Assembly (NCBI RefSeq): GCF_030815985.1
Contig: NZ_JAUSXM010000001.1
Coordinates: 2,108,001-2,172,000 of the forward strand
Reading direction: 5' to 3'
Length of the DNA stretch: 64,000 bases
Source: Paenibacillus sp. W2I17
GTDB lineage: Bacteria; Bacillota; Bacilli; Paenibacillales; Paenibacillaceae
The notes beneath the pieces were generated by a model. The model had not been told where the DNA came from. It searched no databases and was given only the letters and a program-made list of their open reading frames with translations. A program made the position numbers and the translations under genes. Positions within the stretch are counted from its first letter, which is position 1. Every line of letters starts with the position of its first letter. Shown in pieces: positions 27,598 to 38,644 of the stretch.

Positions 27598-28361
27598 TGT
27601 ATTTTCTGCAAATTATGAATTTTTTCGTAAATGTTCGGGCCCAAAACAAAAGTATGTTAATACTCTCCCTTATTGTTCTTAAACATTCTTAAAATAAAAA
27701 AAAAATTTCGAGTCTCAACATGAGCTTATAACGCCCGTAATTATGTATATTTCCGAATACTTCATAGTTGATAATGTTAGAATTTTTTGCCGTTATACTA
27801 AGGGTTTATGGACAATATGATAGGTATACATACAAAGCTGTATATTAATCAATTGACAAGTTATCTTTCAAGAATGAAGAAAAATCGTCCTTCCCACACA
27901 ACACTTTCTTAACAATTAAGTGGGGTCTATATATTTTAATTTTAAGAAAACAATTAGTGACTTCACACTTTTCTATAATTCATCATTTTGCGCATTTACG
28001 CAACATTTACCAATCCATCGACTAAACCGATGCCCAGACTTGGAATAAGGAAAATTCTTTTAATGGGAATCATTGGGTATGAAAAGGAAAAATAACTACC
28101 ACTCCGATAGGTTTTAACTCCGTATACATGCGGCACAAGTCCTAGGTTTTGTCGATCCGTATAACAACCCCACATCTTTTATCGGTTGTAACATCAAAAT
28201 CCTTTAGATAGAAACAAAAATAAACGATATGCTTCAAGAAAGAGAACCCTTGTGATTCACTAAAGGATTGCTACCCTTTGTCGATCTCGCAAATGTTCTC
28301 TACTCTCGTGCATACCGTTCATTTATAACATCATTTTAACAACTACATTGCTAACTCCATG
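27598..28361. other. Gene-free AT-rich intergenic region
   Basis: About 760 nt with no convincing ORF on either strand. In B. subtilis codY lies here. A 15-nt site at 27600-27614 differs from the CodY-box consensus AATTTTCWGAAAATT at two positions. Several weak promoter-like pairs occur (for example TTGAAA with TTAATA 17 nt later on the minus strand near 27,845-27,875), so an unannotated small RNA is possible but not shown. Confidence 0.5.
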
Positions 28362-29762
28362 TTACAGGATATACTGACTCAAATCACGATCAAGCGCAAT
28401 ATCATTTAATTTCTCCCGGACATACTCCGGAGTGATAACCATACGTTCCAGTGTAAGCTCAGGTGCCTCAAAGGATAAATCCTCCAAAAGCTTTTCAAGA
28501 ATCGTATGCAATCGACGTGCACCTATATTTTCTGTATTTTGATTGACGGATTCAGCCAATTTGGCAATCTCGCGAATAGCCTCATCCGAGAACTCAATCT
28601 CAATATTCTCTGTCCGCAACAGATCAACGTACTGCTTGGTCAGTGCATTTTGAGGTTCAGTCAGAATGGATACAAACTCCTCCAGTGTTAGACTGCTTAG
28701 TTCCACACGAATTGGGAAGCGTCCCTGAAGCTCGGGAATCAGATCAGAGGGTTTGGCGACGTGGAATGCACCAGCTGCCATAAACAGAATATAATCCGTT
28801 TTGACAGGGCCATATTTAGTCATCACCGTAGAACCTTCCACAATAGGGAGAATGTCCCGTTGAACCCCCTCCCGAGATACATCGGGTCCACTACCGCGTC
28901 CTTGACTGGCAACCTTGTCGATTTCATCTATGAAAATGATACCTGTCTGCTCCGCCCGGCGAATGGACTCCTGGGTAACATCATCCATGTCGATCAATTT
29001 GCCTGCTTCTTCCTGGATCAACACTTTACGCGCTTCTTTAATAGCGAGCTTGCGCTTTTTCGTACGACGAGGTAAGAGGCTACCAAACATCTCCTGCATG
29101 TTCATGCCCATCTGATCATTGCCTTGTCCAGCAAACATGTCCATCATGTTAGGCGCAGTGTCCTCCACATCAATCTCAATAATGTCATCCTCCAACTTGC
29201 CAGATAACAGATCAAACTTGATCTTACGGCGGCGTTCGGCAACCCCAGTATCCGGTTCTGGCTCATCCTGTTCCTGAACGTTGTTGCCATTATTACCAAA
29301 GATCATCTCAAAGGGATTACGCTGATTCTTGGACTTAGACTGTGAAGGAGCCAAAATATGTACAATTCGCTCATTGGCAGCTTCTTCAGCTTTGTCCTTC
29401 ACTTTTTCAGTCCGCTCCAGCTTCACCATCCGCAGTGATGTCTCAATCAGATCTCGCACCATCGATTCAACGTCACGGCCAACGTAACCTACTTCAGTGA
29501 ACTTGGTAGCTTCCACTTTCACAAATGGCGCACCTACCAGTTTAGCGAGGCGACGGGCGATCTCCGTTTTACCCACACCGGTAGGTCCAATCATCAAGAT
29601 ATTTTTAGGCACAATGTCGTCCTGAGTGTGCTCAGGCAAAAGGCTACGCCGATAACGATTACGAAGGGCTACGGCTACCGATTTTTTAGCTTTCTTTTGA
29701 CCTACAATATACTTGTCAAGCTCTGCAACAATCTGTCTCGGTGTTAACGCTTGAGTATTCAT
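28362..29762 (-). CDS. hslU: HslU (ClpY), ATPase of the HslUV protease
   Basis: 466 aa, normal length. Walker [17 protein letters not shown], the I domain around 110-240, Walker B IIFIDEID, and the C-terminal region with [17 protein letters not shown]. It unfolds substrates and feeds them to HslV, encoded upstream. It is the last gene of the topA-trmFO-hslV-hslU cluster. Confidence 0.97.
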   Translation of the reverse strand: MNTQALTPRQIVAELDKYIVGQKKAKKSVAVALRNRYRRSLLPEHTQDDIVPKNILMIGPTGVGKTEIARRLAKLVGAPFVKVEATKFTEVGYVGRDVESMVRDLIETSLRMVKLERTEKVKDKAEEAANERIVHILAPSQSKSKNQRNPFEMIFGNNGNNVQEQDEPEPDTGVAERRRKIKFDLLSGKLEDDIIEIDVEDTAPNMMDMFAGQGNDQMGMNMQEMFGSLLPRRTKKRKLAIKEARKVLIQEEAGKLIDMDDVTQESIRRAEQTGIIFIDEIDKVASQGRGSGPDVSREGVQRDILPIVEGSTVMTKYGPVKTDYILFMAAGAFHVAKPSDLIPELQGRFPIRVELSSLTLEEFVSILTEPQNALTKQYVDLLRTENIEIEFSDEAIREIAKLAESVNQNTENIGARRLHTILEKLLEDLSFEAPELTLERMVITPEYVREKLNDIALDRDLSQYIL

Positions 29763-29878
29763 ATTGCTTCCCTCCTACCAGTATGTTGAATTTATTTTTC
29801 CTAACAAGGACAAAGAATCCCCTAGACGTCCTGGAGCAGATTACAGAATCATGCTCCACTACGGGAGATTTCTTTGGC

Positions 29879-30421
29879 TTATAACTCTTCTACAATAATA
29901 TTACTGTTGGTATATACACATAGCTCCGAGGCAATCTGAAGCGATTCACGCGCAATATCTTTCGCTTCCAGGTTTACTGCATGACGTTTCAACGCACGCG
30001 CAGCAGATAAGGCAAAGTTTCCACCTGATCCGATAGCAATAACGTCATCATCTGGTTCAATAATTTCGCCGCCACCTGAGATGAGCAACATGCCTGTTTT
30101 GTCCATCACAATCAACAATGCCTCAAGCTTGCGCAAGATCCGATCCTGACGCCAATCCTTGGCAAGCTCTACAGCAGCACGCTGTAGGTTACCATGGTGC
30201 TCCTCCAGCTTGCCCTCGAATTTCTCAAACAGGGTGATCGCATCCGCCACAGAACCAGCAAAACCAGCAACAACCTGTCCGCGGTACAATCTTCTTACCT
30301 TCTTGGCTGTATTCTTCATCACGACGCTCTGGCCCATGGTCACCTGACCATCTCCAGCAATTGCAGCCTTACCATTATGACGAACAGCACAGATCGTTGT
30401 AGCATGAAATGACATATCCAT
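29879..30421 (-). CDS. hslV: HslV (ClpQ), proteolytic subunit of HslUV
   Basis: 180 aa proteasome-beta-like peptidase. [20 protein letters not shown] and [19 protein letters not shown] identify it. As in Bacillus ClpQ, several residues (MDMSFHA) precede the TT that is the mature N-terminus in E. coli, so the nucleophile may be an N-terminal Ser or the later Thr. ATG 30421 has GGGAGG 11 nt upstream; ATG 30415 is possible. 26 nt separate it from trmFO, leaving no room for xerC. Confidence 0.96.
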   Translation of the reverse strand: MDMSFHATTICAVRHNGKAAIAGDGQVTMGQSVVMKNTAKKVRRLYRGQVVAGFAGSVADAITLFEKFEGKLEEHHGNLQRAAVELAKDWRQDRILRKLEALLIVMDKTGMLLISGGGEIIEPDDDVIAIGSGGNFALSAARALKRHAVNLEAKDIARESLQIASELCVYTNSNIIVEEL

Positions 30422-30447
30422 GATATCAGCATCCTCCCACGAATAAT

Positions 30448-31791
30448 TTATACGCGTTCCGGAACAGTTAGACCTTCTGCCGCAGCAAAACTAGTAATGC
30501 CATCCAGTGCACGCTGTGCAAGAGCTTCATTTTTTTCCTTTTTGTTACGGATTTTCGTTTCAAGCTTCGGCAACAAACCAAAGTTTGCGTTCATTGGTTG
30601 GAAGTGCTTGAAGTCAGCAGTTGTAATATATTGAGCCATACTGCCAAGTGTTGTTTCTACCGGCAATACCACCAGTTCCTGCCCAAGTGCTGCTTTGGCT
30701 GCGTTCATGCCGGCAATCAGCCCTGATGCAGCAGATTCCACATATCCTTCTACACCCGTCATCTGACCTGCAAAGAACAGGTTTGGACGCTCTTTAAACT
30801 GATACGTTGGAAGAAGCAGTTTAGGCGAGTTAATAAATGTATTACGGTGCATTACGCCATAACGAACGAATTCTGCATTTTCAAGTCCAGGAATAAGGGA
30901 AAAGACACGTTTCTGTTCTCCCCATTTCAGATGCGTCTGGAAGCCCACCAAGTTATACAGGGTCCCAGCTGCATTGTCCTGTCTAAGCTGAACAACCGCA
31001 TGTGGCAACTCTCCTGTATGAGGGTTAACCAGACCTACCGGTTTCATTGGACCAAACAGAGCCGTCTGTTTTCCGCGTTTCATCATCACTTCGATTGGCA
31101 TACAGCCTTCAAAGTAGATTTCTTTCTCAAACTCTTTTAATTGAGCGACTTCAGCAGTAATGAGAGCTTCATAGAAGACATCAAACTCTTCTTCTGTCAT
31201 CGGACAGTTCAGATATGCCGCTTCACCCTTATCATAACGGGAAGCCAGATACACTTTATTCATATCAATTGAATCTTTTTCGATGATCGGTGCAGCTGCA
31301 TCATAGAAGTAGAAATACTCTTCCCCCATTAGTGCCTTGATTTGCTCAGACAATGCAGGTGAGGTCAGCGGCCCCGTTGCAACAACAACGATGCCATCTT
31401 CCGGCAGAGAAGTTAATTCCTCATTCACCACTTCGATGAGCGGATGCTGGTGCAACGTGGATGTAATCTCACCTGAAAATCCATCCCGGTCCACAGCAAG
31501 CGCCCCACCTGCGGGAACTGCATGTTTGTCTGCTGCTGACAATACGAGAGAATTGAGCATTCTCATTTCTTCTTTTAACACACCCACTGCATTGGTCAAT
31601 CCATTCGCACGCAGCGAGTTGCTACATACCAGTTCTGCAAATTTATCCGTATGATGGGCTGGCGTTTTCACAACAGGTCTCATCTCGTATAATTTTACGC
31701 GTACGCCGCGACTTGCAATCTGCCAGGCAGCTTCTGTCCCTGCCAGCCCGGCACCAATAACGGTTACTTGTTGTTCATTAGTCAAAATCAT
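30448..31791 (-). CDS. trmFO: TrmFO, folate/FAD-dependent tRNA U54 methyltransferase
   Basis: 447 aa. The FAD-binding [16 protein letters not shown] motif is at the N-terminus, followed by the family segments [12 protein letters not shown] and [16 protein letters not shown]. It makes ribothymidine at tRNA position 54 using methylene-tetrahydrofolate. It follows topA, as in Bacillus (old name gid). Confidence 0.97.
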   Translation of the reverse strand: MILTNEQQVTVIGAGLAGTEAAWQIASRGVRVKLYEMRPVVKTPAHHTDKFAELVCSNSLRANGLTNAVGVLKEEMRMLNSLVLSAADKHAVPAGGALAVDRDGFSGEITSTLHQHPLIEVVNEELTSLPEDGIVVVATGPLTSPALSEQIKALMGEEYFYFYDAAAPIIEKDSIDMNKVYLASRYDKGEAAYLNCPMTEEEFDVFYEALITAEVAQLKEFEKEIYFEGCMPIEVMMKRGKQTALFGPMKPVGLVNPHTGELPHAVVQLRQDNAAGTLYNLVGFQTHLKWGEQKRVFSLIPGLENAEFVRYGVMHRNTFINSPKLLLPTYQFKERPNLFFAGQMTGVEGYVESAASGLIAGMNAAKAALGQELVVLPVETTLGSMAQYITTADFKHFQPMNANFGLLPKLETKIRNKKEKNEALAQRALDGITSFAAAEGLTVPERV

Positions 31792-31842
31792 TTACCCCCA
31801 TAAAACAATTTCATAATTCACTAAAATTGATTCGCATATATA

Positions 31843-33942
31843 CTAATCCGCTGATTCGTCATCCGGTTCATCCACCGGCTCCTGATGATCACATGAAGTA
31901 CACTGCAATCGTGCTCCCTTTTTGTTTCGCTTTTCAATCATTAGCGATCCGCAACTTGGACATGGCTTGGCTGAAGGTCTGTCCCATGAGACAAAATCAC
32001 ATTCAGGATATTTGTCACAACCGTAGAAAATACGTCCTTTTTTGCTACGACGCTCAACAACATGACCTTCCTTACACTTCGGACAAGTCACGCCGATATC
32101 CTTGATAATCGGTTTGGTATTCCGGCAATCAGGGAAGCCAGAGCACGCAAGAAACTTGCCAAAACGTCCGAGTTTATAAACCAGCGGTTTGCCGCACTTC
32201 TCACAGATCTCATCCGATACTTCGTCTTCAATCTCGATTTCTTTCATTTCTTCTTCCGCAAACTCAAGGCGTTTCTCAAAAGATTCATAGAATTCTGCGA
32301 GTACTTTGACCCAATCCTCGGAACCTTCCTCCACATGGTCAAGATCACCTTCCATGTTTGCGGTAAACTCTACATTCAGGATTTCCGGGAAAAACTCTTC
32401 CATCTGTTCGATGACCAGTTCACCAAGCTCCGTTGGCATGAATTTCTTTTCTTCTATCGCAACATATCCGCGCTTCTGAATGGTCTCCAGTGTTGGCGCA
32501 TATGTACTCGGACGCCCTATACCCAATTCCTCAAGCGTCTTAACCAACCTTGCCTCTGTATATCGGGGTGGCGGTTGTGTAAAATGCTGTTTTGGCTCAA
32601 TCTCCTGCTTCTCAAGCACATCTCCACTTTTCAACGGAGGCAGCAGACGATCTTCATCGGTTGTACCATCGTCGTTTCCTTCAACATATACCTTCATGAA
32701 ACCTTGGAACCGTACCTTCGAACCTGCTGCACGGAAAATGGTGTCCCCCGCAGCAATATCTACAGAGAGTGTATCCAGGATAGCCGAAGACATCTGGCTC
32801 GCTACAAAACGTTCCCATACCAGTTTATACAACCGGAACTGATCGCGACTCATGAATGACTTGATTGAGTCAGGGTCACGCAAAATTGAAGTTGGACGAA
32901 TCGCTTCATGCGCATCCTGAGCATTAGCTGCTTTTTTGGAATAGTTTCGTGGAGTCTCAGGTGCAAATGGCTCACCATACTTACCAACGATATATTCTTT
33001 GGCTTCTTCTTGTGCAGATGCCGCAATTCGTGTGGAGTCCGTACGCATATACGTGATGAGACCTACTGTGCCTTCTTTTCCAAGGTCTACACCTTCATAT
33101 AGTTGTTGGGCGACCGACATCGTCTTGGAAGCTCTGAAATTCAATTTACGCGCCGCTTCCTGTTGCAGAGAACTCGTCGTAAACGGGGCGGAGGGGTTAC
33201 GGCTCCGTTCTTTCTCTTTAACTTCCTTGATCGTAAAGTCTGCACCTTCGATCTGTTTCAGGATCGCTTGCACTTCCGCTTCACTGCCCAGCTCTGTTTT
33301 GGCCCCGTTCAGTTTATGAAACTTGGCTTCAAACGGATTGCCGTCTGCTGTCAGTTTGGCGGTAATGCTCCAGTATTCTTCTGGCTCAAAATCATCAATT
33401 TCATTTTCACGATCTAAAATGATTTTAACAGCCACGGACTGAACCCGGCCTGCAGACAAACCTTTTTTCACTTTCTTCCATAATAACGGACTAATTTTAT
33501 ATCCAACGAGCCGATCCAGAATACGTCTTGCCTGCTGCGCGTTAACCAAATCCATATTGATTTTCCGCGGTGTTTTGAACGCATCTTTGACCGCCTGTTT
33601 TGTAATTTCATTAAATACTACCCGGCAATCTGCCGTATCGTCCAGTTCAAGGGCATGGGCCAAATGCCATGCGATAGCCTCACCTTCGCGATCCGGGTCA
33701 GCTGCGAGATACACTTTTTTCACTTTCTTCCGTGCATCCTTCAGTTCTTTCAAGATTGAACCTTTGCCGCGGATCGTAATATATTTCGGATTAAAATCAT
33801 TCTCTACCTCAACGCCGATCTGACTCTTTGGCAAATCGCGAACATGCCCCATCGAAGCTTTTACGATGAACTTGCTGCCTAAATATTTGCCTATCGTCTT
33901 CGCCTTTGAGGGCGACTCCACGATTACGAGTGCATCCGCCAT
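31843..33942 (-). CDS. topA: DNA topoisomerase I
   Basis: 699 aa type IA enzyme. TOPRIM domain at the N-terminus ([33 protein letters not shown]), active-site Tyr in [12 protein letters not shown], and three C-terminal four-Cys zinc-binding units ([30 protein letters not shown]). It relaxes negative supercoils. SD GAGGAGG; an 11-bp direct repeat (33962-33983) lies just upstream. Confidence 0.97.
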   Translation of the reverse strand: MADALVIVESPSKAKTIGKYLGSKFIVKASMGHVRDLPKSQIGVEVENDFNPKYITIRGKGSILKELKDARKKVKKVYLAADPDREGEAIAWHLAHALELDDTADCRVVFNEITKQAVKDAFKTPRKINMDLVNAQQARRILDRLVGYKISPLLWKKVKKGLSAGRVQSVAVKIILDRENEIDDFEPEEYWSITAKLTADGNPFEAKFHKLNGAKTELGSEAEVQAILKQIEGADFTIKEVKEKERSRNPSAPFTTSSLQQEAARKLNFRASKTMSVAQQLYEGVDLGKEGTVGLITYMRTDSTRIAASAQEEAKEYIVGKYGEPFAPETPRNYSKKAANAQDAHEAIRPTSILRDPDSIKSFMSRDQFRLYKLVWERFVASQMSSAILDTLSVDIAAGDTIFRAAGSKVRFQGFMKVYVEGNDDGTTDEDRLLPPLKSGDVLEKQEIEPKQHFTQPPPRYTEARLVKTLEELGIGRPSTYAPTLETIQKRGYVAIEEKKFMPTELGELVIEQMEEFFPEILNVEFTANMEGDLDHVEEGSEDWVKVLAEFYESFEKRLEFAEEEMKEIEIEDEVSDEICEKCGKPLVYKLGRFGKFLACSGFPDCRNTKPIIKDIGVTCPKCKEGHVVERRSKKGRIFYGCDKYPECDFVSWDRPSAKPCPSCGSLMIEKRNKKGARLQCTSCDHQEPVDEPDDESAD

Positions 33943-33961
33943 AGGTTCATCCTCCTCTCAT

Positions 33962-33983
33962 TCATGAAACTGTCATGAAACTG
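33962..33983. repeat. 11-bp tandem direct repeat in the topA leader
   Basis: TCATGAAACTG occurs twice head to tail immediately upstream of the topA ribosome binding site. Could be chance or a small regulatory duplication. Confidence 0.5.
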
Positions 33984-34058
33984 TTTCTGTAAGCTTATGC
34001 ATAGTTAATAACTTCTGCTAATTATATATTTCCACGCACCACGTAGGTTGTAGCTTCG

Positions 34059-35189
34059 TCATACCCTCGCGTATTTAGTGCCTGGTATTTGGCTAATCTG
34101 CTTTTTTATGATTAAAGATAACAGAACTGAATGCAAATGTCCAAAATCCCAACCAAGCAGCTCAACCAGTTGATCCAATGATTGTTCTCCCTGTTCCAAC
34201 AGATAAATTACGCGTTGTTCATCTGGAGAGAGCTTAACTTCAGCGAATATCCCTCGCCCGGAAGGCTCGGTTGTTTCGGTCGAACGTCCTCTATTGTAAG
34301 GAAGTTGTTCTGCATTTGGCAAGCCCAATCGATACTCTTCCAATACATCTGCTGCACAAGTGACCAATTTGGCCCCTTGACGGATAAGATTGTGTGCTCC
34401 CCGACTTTTCGGCGATGTAATAGGTCCAGGGACTGCAAATACATCCCTGCCTGCTTCAAGCGCAGCATCTGCTGTAATGAGTGAACCACTGCGAATGTCA
34501 GCCTCAACAACCAATGTTCCCAGTGTCAGACCGGCAATGATTCGATTCCGTTCCGGAAATAATCCCTGGCGCGCTCTTGTACCTGGTGGATATTCCGACA
34601 ACAGCAGCCCCGTCTCCGCGATTCGTTCAGCGAGGCTTGTATTTTCGGGTGGGTATATATTATCAATCCCTGTTCCGAATACTGCAATGGTTTTTCCTTT
34701 AGCACGTAGTACTGCCTCATGACATACGCTATCAATACCACGGGCAAGCCCGCTTACAATCGTCAGTCCTGCATTGCATAGTTGCTCTGCCAGCTTTTCT
34801 CCAACTTTGCGCCCATACACGGTTGGCATACGAGTTCCCACCATGGCAATAGACGAATTGTGTAGCAAACTAACATCCCCTCGAGCATACATTACCCAGG
34901 GAGGCTGAACGGTTTCCTTCATTAATATGGGATAATTCTGATCCAGATAAGTAATAACCTCTATTCCCTGATTGTAAACGTGTTCTCTTTTACTCTCAAT
35001 CCAGTCGATATTAAATTGGCTAGTCAAACGTGCAGCCTGATCTTTGCGCAAGCCTGCTGCGACCCAGTCGCTTTCCCCATAATTCAATAGATCGGTTAAT
35101 GCATGTTGTCCCAGAATCAGTTTCGAGATTGTTTTTTTACCAATACCCTCCATCTCATGCAACCCAAACAAGATCCATCTTTCTTCCAT
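34059..35189 (-). CDS. dprA: DprA (Smf), DNA processing protein
   Basis: 376 aa from ATG 35189, which has GGGAGG 8 nt upstream; the frame is open to 35228. Rossmann-like DprA domain with the signature IVSGLARGIDSVCHE and GTGIDNIYPPEN, preceded by a helix-hairpin-helix region (HEMEGIGKKTIS) and followed by a C-terminal winged-helix. DprA loads RecA onto incoming single-stranded DNA during transformation. It stands next to topA, as in most Firmicutes. Confidence 0.95.
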   Translation of the reverse strand: MEERWILFGLHEMEGIGKKTISKLILGQHALTDLLNYGESDWVAAGLRKDQAARLTSQFNIDWIESKREHVYNQGIEVITYLDQNYPILMKETVQPPWVMYARGDVSLLHNSSIAMVGTRMPTVYGRKVGEKLAEQLCNAGLTIVSGLARGIDSVCHEAVLRAKGKTIAVFGTGIDNIYPPENTSLAERIAETGLLLSEYPPGTRARQGLFPERNRIIAGLTLGTLVVEADIRSGSLITADAALEAGRDVFAVPGPITSPKSRGAHNLIRQGAKLVTCAADVLEEYRLGLPNAEQLPYNRGRSTETTEPSGRGIFAEVKLSPDEQRVIYLLEQGEQSLDQLVELLGWDFGHLHSVLLSLIIKKQISQIPGTKYARV

Positions 35190-35309
35190 ACCATAAACCT
35201 CCCAAAGCGGGAAGAGATCTTCCCTCATATTGTGTGTTAAGTGACCACGGAATGCAAGCGTTTACGCAGATGAGGGACAATTCCTCCTCCTTTTCCCGTA
35301 AAAAAACGC

Positions 35310-35352
35310 AAAAAAGCAACCCTTCGCCCTGTTCAAGGACAAAAGGTTGCTT
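35310..35352 (-). terminator. Terminator after sucCD
   Basis: AAGCAACC...GGTTGC stem followed by six T on the minus strand, between the sucD stop and dprA. Ends the sucC-sucD transcript. Confidence 0.85.
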
Positions 35353-35434
35353 ACCTTTTCCGTAACCATAATAGTCGGTCTACCAGAAATAGATCATTTC
35401 CGAGCCGTTTCTTCTATATATAACGAAAAAAAAA

Positions 35435-36364
35435 TTAATGTGTCGTGCACAAATTCAAAATACCGCGTTCCTCAAGTACACTCACCAAAGTCGAACCCAT
35501 CTCAGCAGGAGTTGGTGCTACTTTGATTCCACATGATTCCAGCTTCGCAATTTTCTCTTTGGCTGTACCTTTACCGCCAGAGATAATAGCGCCAGCATGG
35601 CCCATCCGTTTGCCTGGAGGCGCTGTTACGCCACCGATAAAGCCAACAACCGGTTTGGTCATGTTTTCACGTACCCAATCTGCAGCATCCTCTTCAGCTG
35701 TACCACCAATCTCACCAATCATGATGACCGCATGAGTCTGTGGATCTTCATTGAACCGTTTGAGGATATCAATGAACTCGGAGCCTTTTACAGGGTCTCC
35801 CCCGATTCCTACAGCAGAAGATTGTCCAATGCCACGTGTCGTCAGTTGATGAACGGCTTCATAGGTAAGTGTTCCACTACGGGAAACAACGCCTACGTGT
35901 CCTGCCATATGGATATAACCAGGCATGATACCGATTTTACATTCGCCTGGTGTAATGACACCTGGACAGTTTGGTCCGATCAGGACGGTATTTTTACCTT
36001 CCATGAAGCGGTCAACCTTGATCATGTCAAGAACCGGAATACCTTCTGTAATACAGATTACGAGGTCCAGCTCAGCATCAACAGCTTCCATAATGGAATC
36101 TGCTGCAAATGCAGGAGGAACGTAAATGACGCTCGCTGTTGCGCCTGTAGCTTCCTTCGCTTCCTGCACAGTGTTGAACACCGGCAGACTAGCTACTGTA
36201 CCATCTTCCAACGTGATATCCACATTAGTTCCGCCTTTACCCGGTGTAACTCCGCCTACCATCTGGGTTCCGTAGTCCAATGCGCCCTTCGTGTGGAACA
36301 TTCCCGTTGAACCCGTAATGCCTTGCGTAATGACTTTTGTATTTTTATCGATCAAAATACTCAC
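35435..36364 (-). CDS. sucD: Succinyl-CoA synthetase alpha subunit
   Basis: 309 aa. N-terminal CoA-binding Rossmann domain ([20 protein letters not shown]) and the phosphohistidine in [13 protein letters not shown]. With SucC it converts succinyl-CoA to succinate with formation of ATP or GTP in the TCA cycle. GTG start at 36364 behind AAGGATGTGA. It lies 63 nt after the sucC stop. Confidence 0.97.
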   Translation of the reverse strand: MSILIDKNTKVITQGITGSTGMFHTKGALDYGTQMVGGVTPGKGGTNVDITLEDGTVASLPVFNTVQEAKEATGATASVIYVPPAFAADSIMEAVDAELDLVICITEGIPVLDMIKVDRFMEGKNTVLIGPNCPGVITPGECKIGIMPGYIHMAGHVGVVSRSGTLTYEAVHQLTTRGIGQSSAVGIGGDPVKGSEFIDILKRFNEDPQTHAVIMIGEIGGTAEEDAADWVRENMTKPVVGFIGGVTAPPGKRMGHAGAIISGGKGTAKEKIAKLESCGIKVAPTPAEMGSTLVSVLEERGILNLCTTH

Positions 36365-36427
36365 GTTGCTTCACATCCTTACGGTTATTTTTCAATTCCC
36401 GGACAGCTCCGGTACTAAGGAATGAAC

Positions 36428-37588
36428 TTATTTTACGAGGGCAACAATTTTCTGTGCACCATCGGCCATGGAATCAGCAGGAACGATATTCAGGCCAGAT
36501 TCACCCAGAATACGTTTGCCAAGCTCCACGTTAGTTCCTTCAAGACGAACAACCAGCGGTTTGGTCAGGCCAAGCTGCTTCGCGGCTTCAACAACACCAT
36601 TGGCAATAACATCACAGCGCATGATGCCACCGAAAATGTTAACAAAGATCCCAGCTACTTTGGCATCGGATAAGATGATCTTAAATGCTTCAGTCACCTT
36701 CTCCGTTGTCGCACCGCCCCCAACGTCAAGGAAGTTGGCCGGGTCTCCACCGTAGTATTTGATAATGTCCATCGTTGCCATCGCAAGTCCCGCACCATTG
36801 ACCATACAGCCGATGTTGCCATCAAGTGCTATGTAGCTGAGGTCGTATTTGGAAGCTTCGATTTCTTTTTCATCCTCTTCATCCAGGTCACGCAGTTCCA
36901 AAATGTCTTTGTGACGGAACAGGGCGTTGGAGTCAAAGTTCAATTTTGCATCTAGCGCGATAACGTTTCCATCTCCGGTAACAACGAGAGGATTGATCTC
37001 GGCAATAGAGCAATCTTTTTCGACAAATGCAGTGTACAGCGCGAGCATGAACTTAACGGCTTTGTTCACCAGTTCATTCGGAATCTGAATGCTGTAAGCC
37101 AGTTTACGCGCCTGGAACACTTGCAATCCAATAGCAGGGTCAATAATTTCTTTGAAAATTTTCTCAGGTGTAGCTTCAGCTACTTCTTCAATCTCAGTAC
37201 CGCCCTCTTCGGAAGCCATCATAACTACACGGCCTGTGGCACGGTCCACAACAACACCCACATAATACTCTTTGCGGATATCGCATCCTTCTTCAATCAG
37301 AAGACGTTTCACTTCTTTGCCTTCTGGTCCAGTCTGGTGTGTTACCAATACTTTGCCCAGAATTTCGGAAGCATAGGCACGAACCTCATCCGTACTCTTC
37401 GCCACTTTTACGCCGCCGGCTTTACCCCGGCCACCTGCGTGAATTTGCGCTTTAACAACAGTCACCGGACTGCCCAGTGCCTCTGCGGCCGCAACCGCTT
37501 CATCGACTGTATAAGCAACCTTTCCGTTTGGAACGGTAACTCCATACTGTTTCAGTACTTCTTTTCCTTGATATTCATGGATATTCAT
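36428..37588 (-). CDS. sucC: Succinyl-CoA synthetase beta subunit
   Basis: 386 aa. ATP-grasp domain at the N-terminus ([33 protein letters not shown]) and the C-terminal ligase domain ([32 protein letters not shown]). SD AGGAGG. First gene of a two-gene operon; a cre-like site is found about 105 nt upstream. Confidence 0.97.
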   Translation of the reverse strand: MNIHEYQGKEVLKQYGVTVPNGKVAYTVDEAVAAAEALGSPVTVVKAQIHAGGRGKAGGVKVAKSTDEVRAYASEILGKVLVTHQTGPEGKEVKRLLIEEGCDIRKEYYVGVVVDRATGRVVMMASEEGGTEIEEVAEATPEKIFKEIIDPAIGLQVFQARKLAYSIQIPNELVNKAVKFMLALYTAFVEKDCSIAEINPLVVTGDGNVIALDAKLNFDSNALFRHKDILELRDLDEEDEKEIEASKYDLSYIALDGNIGCMVNGAGLAMATMDIIKYYGGDPANFLDVGGGATTEKVTEAFKIILSDAKVAGIFVNIFGGIMRCDVIANGVVEAAKQLGLTKPLVVRLEGTNVELGKRILGESGLNIVPADSMADGAQKIVALVK

Positions 37589-37692
37589 TCTCGAATCCTC
37601 CTATCAACATGACTGCAACAAGGCGGGTTGGTAGACTAACAAAAGACAAATGTTGACTATTTTCACTTAAACCCAATTCATTGTAACACGTT

Positions 37693-37708
37693 TTTAAAAC
37701 GCTTTCCT
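37693..37708 (-). promoter_or_regulatory. cre-like site upstream of sucC
   Basis: AGGAAAGCGTTTTAAA differs from the CcpA consensus WTGNAARCGNWWNCAW at two conserved positions. CcpA control of TCA-cycle genes is known in Bacillus, which makes it plausible; the match alone is weak in AT-rich DNA. Confidence 0.3.
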
Positions 37709-37783
37709 TAAAAAATTAATGGTTAATAGACAGTATTTTGATATGAGTATGATCCCATATTGTGAATGCTTGGGTATATATGG

Positions 37784-37811
37784 AAAAAACCTCAGCTAAA
37801 AGCTAAGGTTT
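37784..37811 (-). terminator. Terminator after ohrR
   Basis: AACCTTAGCT/AGCTGAGGTT stem and a run of six T on the minus strand, about 20 nt after the ohrR stop. Confidence 0.85.
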
Positions 37812-37831
37812 CCTTGATGTAAAACTACATT

Positions 37832-38287
37832 TTATTTTTTGGCTGCGTTAGTGTTGGTTTGGTGAACTTTCTCCAGCAACCCTTTGAACTGACCCAGCAA
37901 AGCTTCAAACTCTGTACTGTTCAAACACGCATCTCCCTGAATGGATTCAGGGATGGACAATGCCTTGTTCCGCAGCTCACGGCCGGAGTCGGTTAATGTA
38001 ATTAATACTTTTCGTTCATCCTGAGCAGAGCGTTCGCGATTAATAAGTCCTGCTGACTGCAACCGTTTGAGAAGTGGTGTCAACGTTCCCGAATCGAGAT
38101 AGAGTGCCTCCCCGATCTCCTTAACCGTACATTCTTCACGTTCCCACAATACCATCAGAACCAGATACTGTGAATACGTTACGCCGAGCACCTCCAGATA
38201 AGGCTGGTACATCTTCGTAATCTCACGTGAACAAGCATATATGGCAAAGCATAATTGGTTATCCAGCTTCAAACTGTCAGTCTGCAT
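37832..38287 (-). CDS. ohrR: MarR-family regulator, OhrR type
   Basis: 151 aa. The N-terminus LDNQLCFAIYACSREI is the OhrR signature with the peroxide-sensing Cys13; the winged helix-turn-helix lies at about 45-100 (VKEIGEALYLDSGTLTPLLK). OhrR represses an organic hydroperoxide reductase gene (ohr) until its Cys is oxidised. No ohr gene is visible next to it. AGGTGAG precedes the ATG. An inverted repeat resembling an OhrR operator lies upstream at 38404-38430. Confidence 0.85.
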   Translation of the reverse strand: MQTDSLKLDNQLCFAIYACSREITKMYQPYLEVLGVTYSQYLVLMVLWEREECTVKEIGEALYLDSGTLTPLLKRLQSAGLINRERSAQDERKVLITLTDSGRELRNKALSIPESIQGDACLNSTEFEALLGQFKGLLEKVHQTNTNAAKK

Positions 38288-38403
38288 ATGTCTTTCTCAC
38301 CTGCCTATTGTGCATTCTATTCCTTATAAAAAAGGAACTATAAATCTATCTTATCACAAATTAGAAAAAAAACAGAATAATTGAGCACAAATGATTTTAC
38401 CAT

Positions 38404-38430
38404 TCAATTTAATTATGATAAATTAGATTG
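38404..38430. promoter_or_regulatory. Candidate OhrR operator
   Basis: Imperfect inverted repeat CAATTTAATT...AAATTAGATTG in the divergent region between ohrR and yifB. Its AT-rich arms resemble the known OhrR operator type (ACAATTAAATTGT-like). About 117 bp from the ohrR start; binding is inferred only. Confidence 0.4.
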
Positions 38431-38644
38431 TGTAAAACATAATATTTTCACCAAAGCTATTTAATGATTTCCTTCCAGAAATAAAATTCAGGGATCAGGA
38501 AAGATGACTACAGCAATGATAATGACAGGTTGACTCCATGATTCCTTTTATATAAAATGCTTAATAGAAGCTGAGGAAGCACCTTAATTCGTAGACTGGC
38601 CCGTATTATGCGGAGTCAAGAATCGAGTGAGGTGTTTCTTTGTT
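38431..38644. other. Upstream region of yifB
   Basis: With 38288-38403 this makes a 357-nt divergent intergenic region. Apart from the operator-like repeat and the yifB ribosome binding site (GAGGTG at 38629) I see no gene or clear promoter. Confidence 0.4.

Noticed and set aside
27598..28361. Remnant of codY
   Set aside because: Read on the minus strand in all frames I found no codY-like segment, only short AT-rich frames.
32062..32859. 265-codon plus-strand ORF opposite topA
   Set aside because: Antisense to a fully conserved gene, Cys/Phe-rich and without recognisable domains.
35597..36310. 237-codon plus-strand ORF opposite sucD
   Set aside because: Shadow of sucD; composition not protein-like and no start signals.
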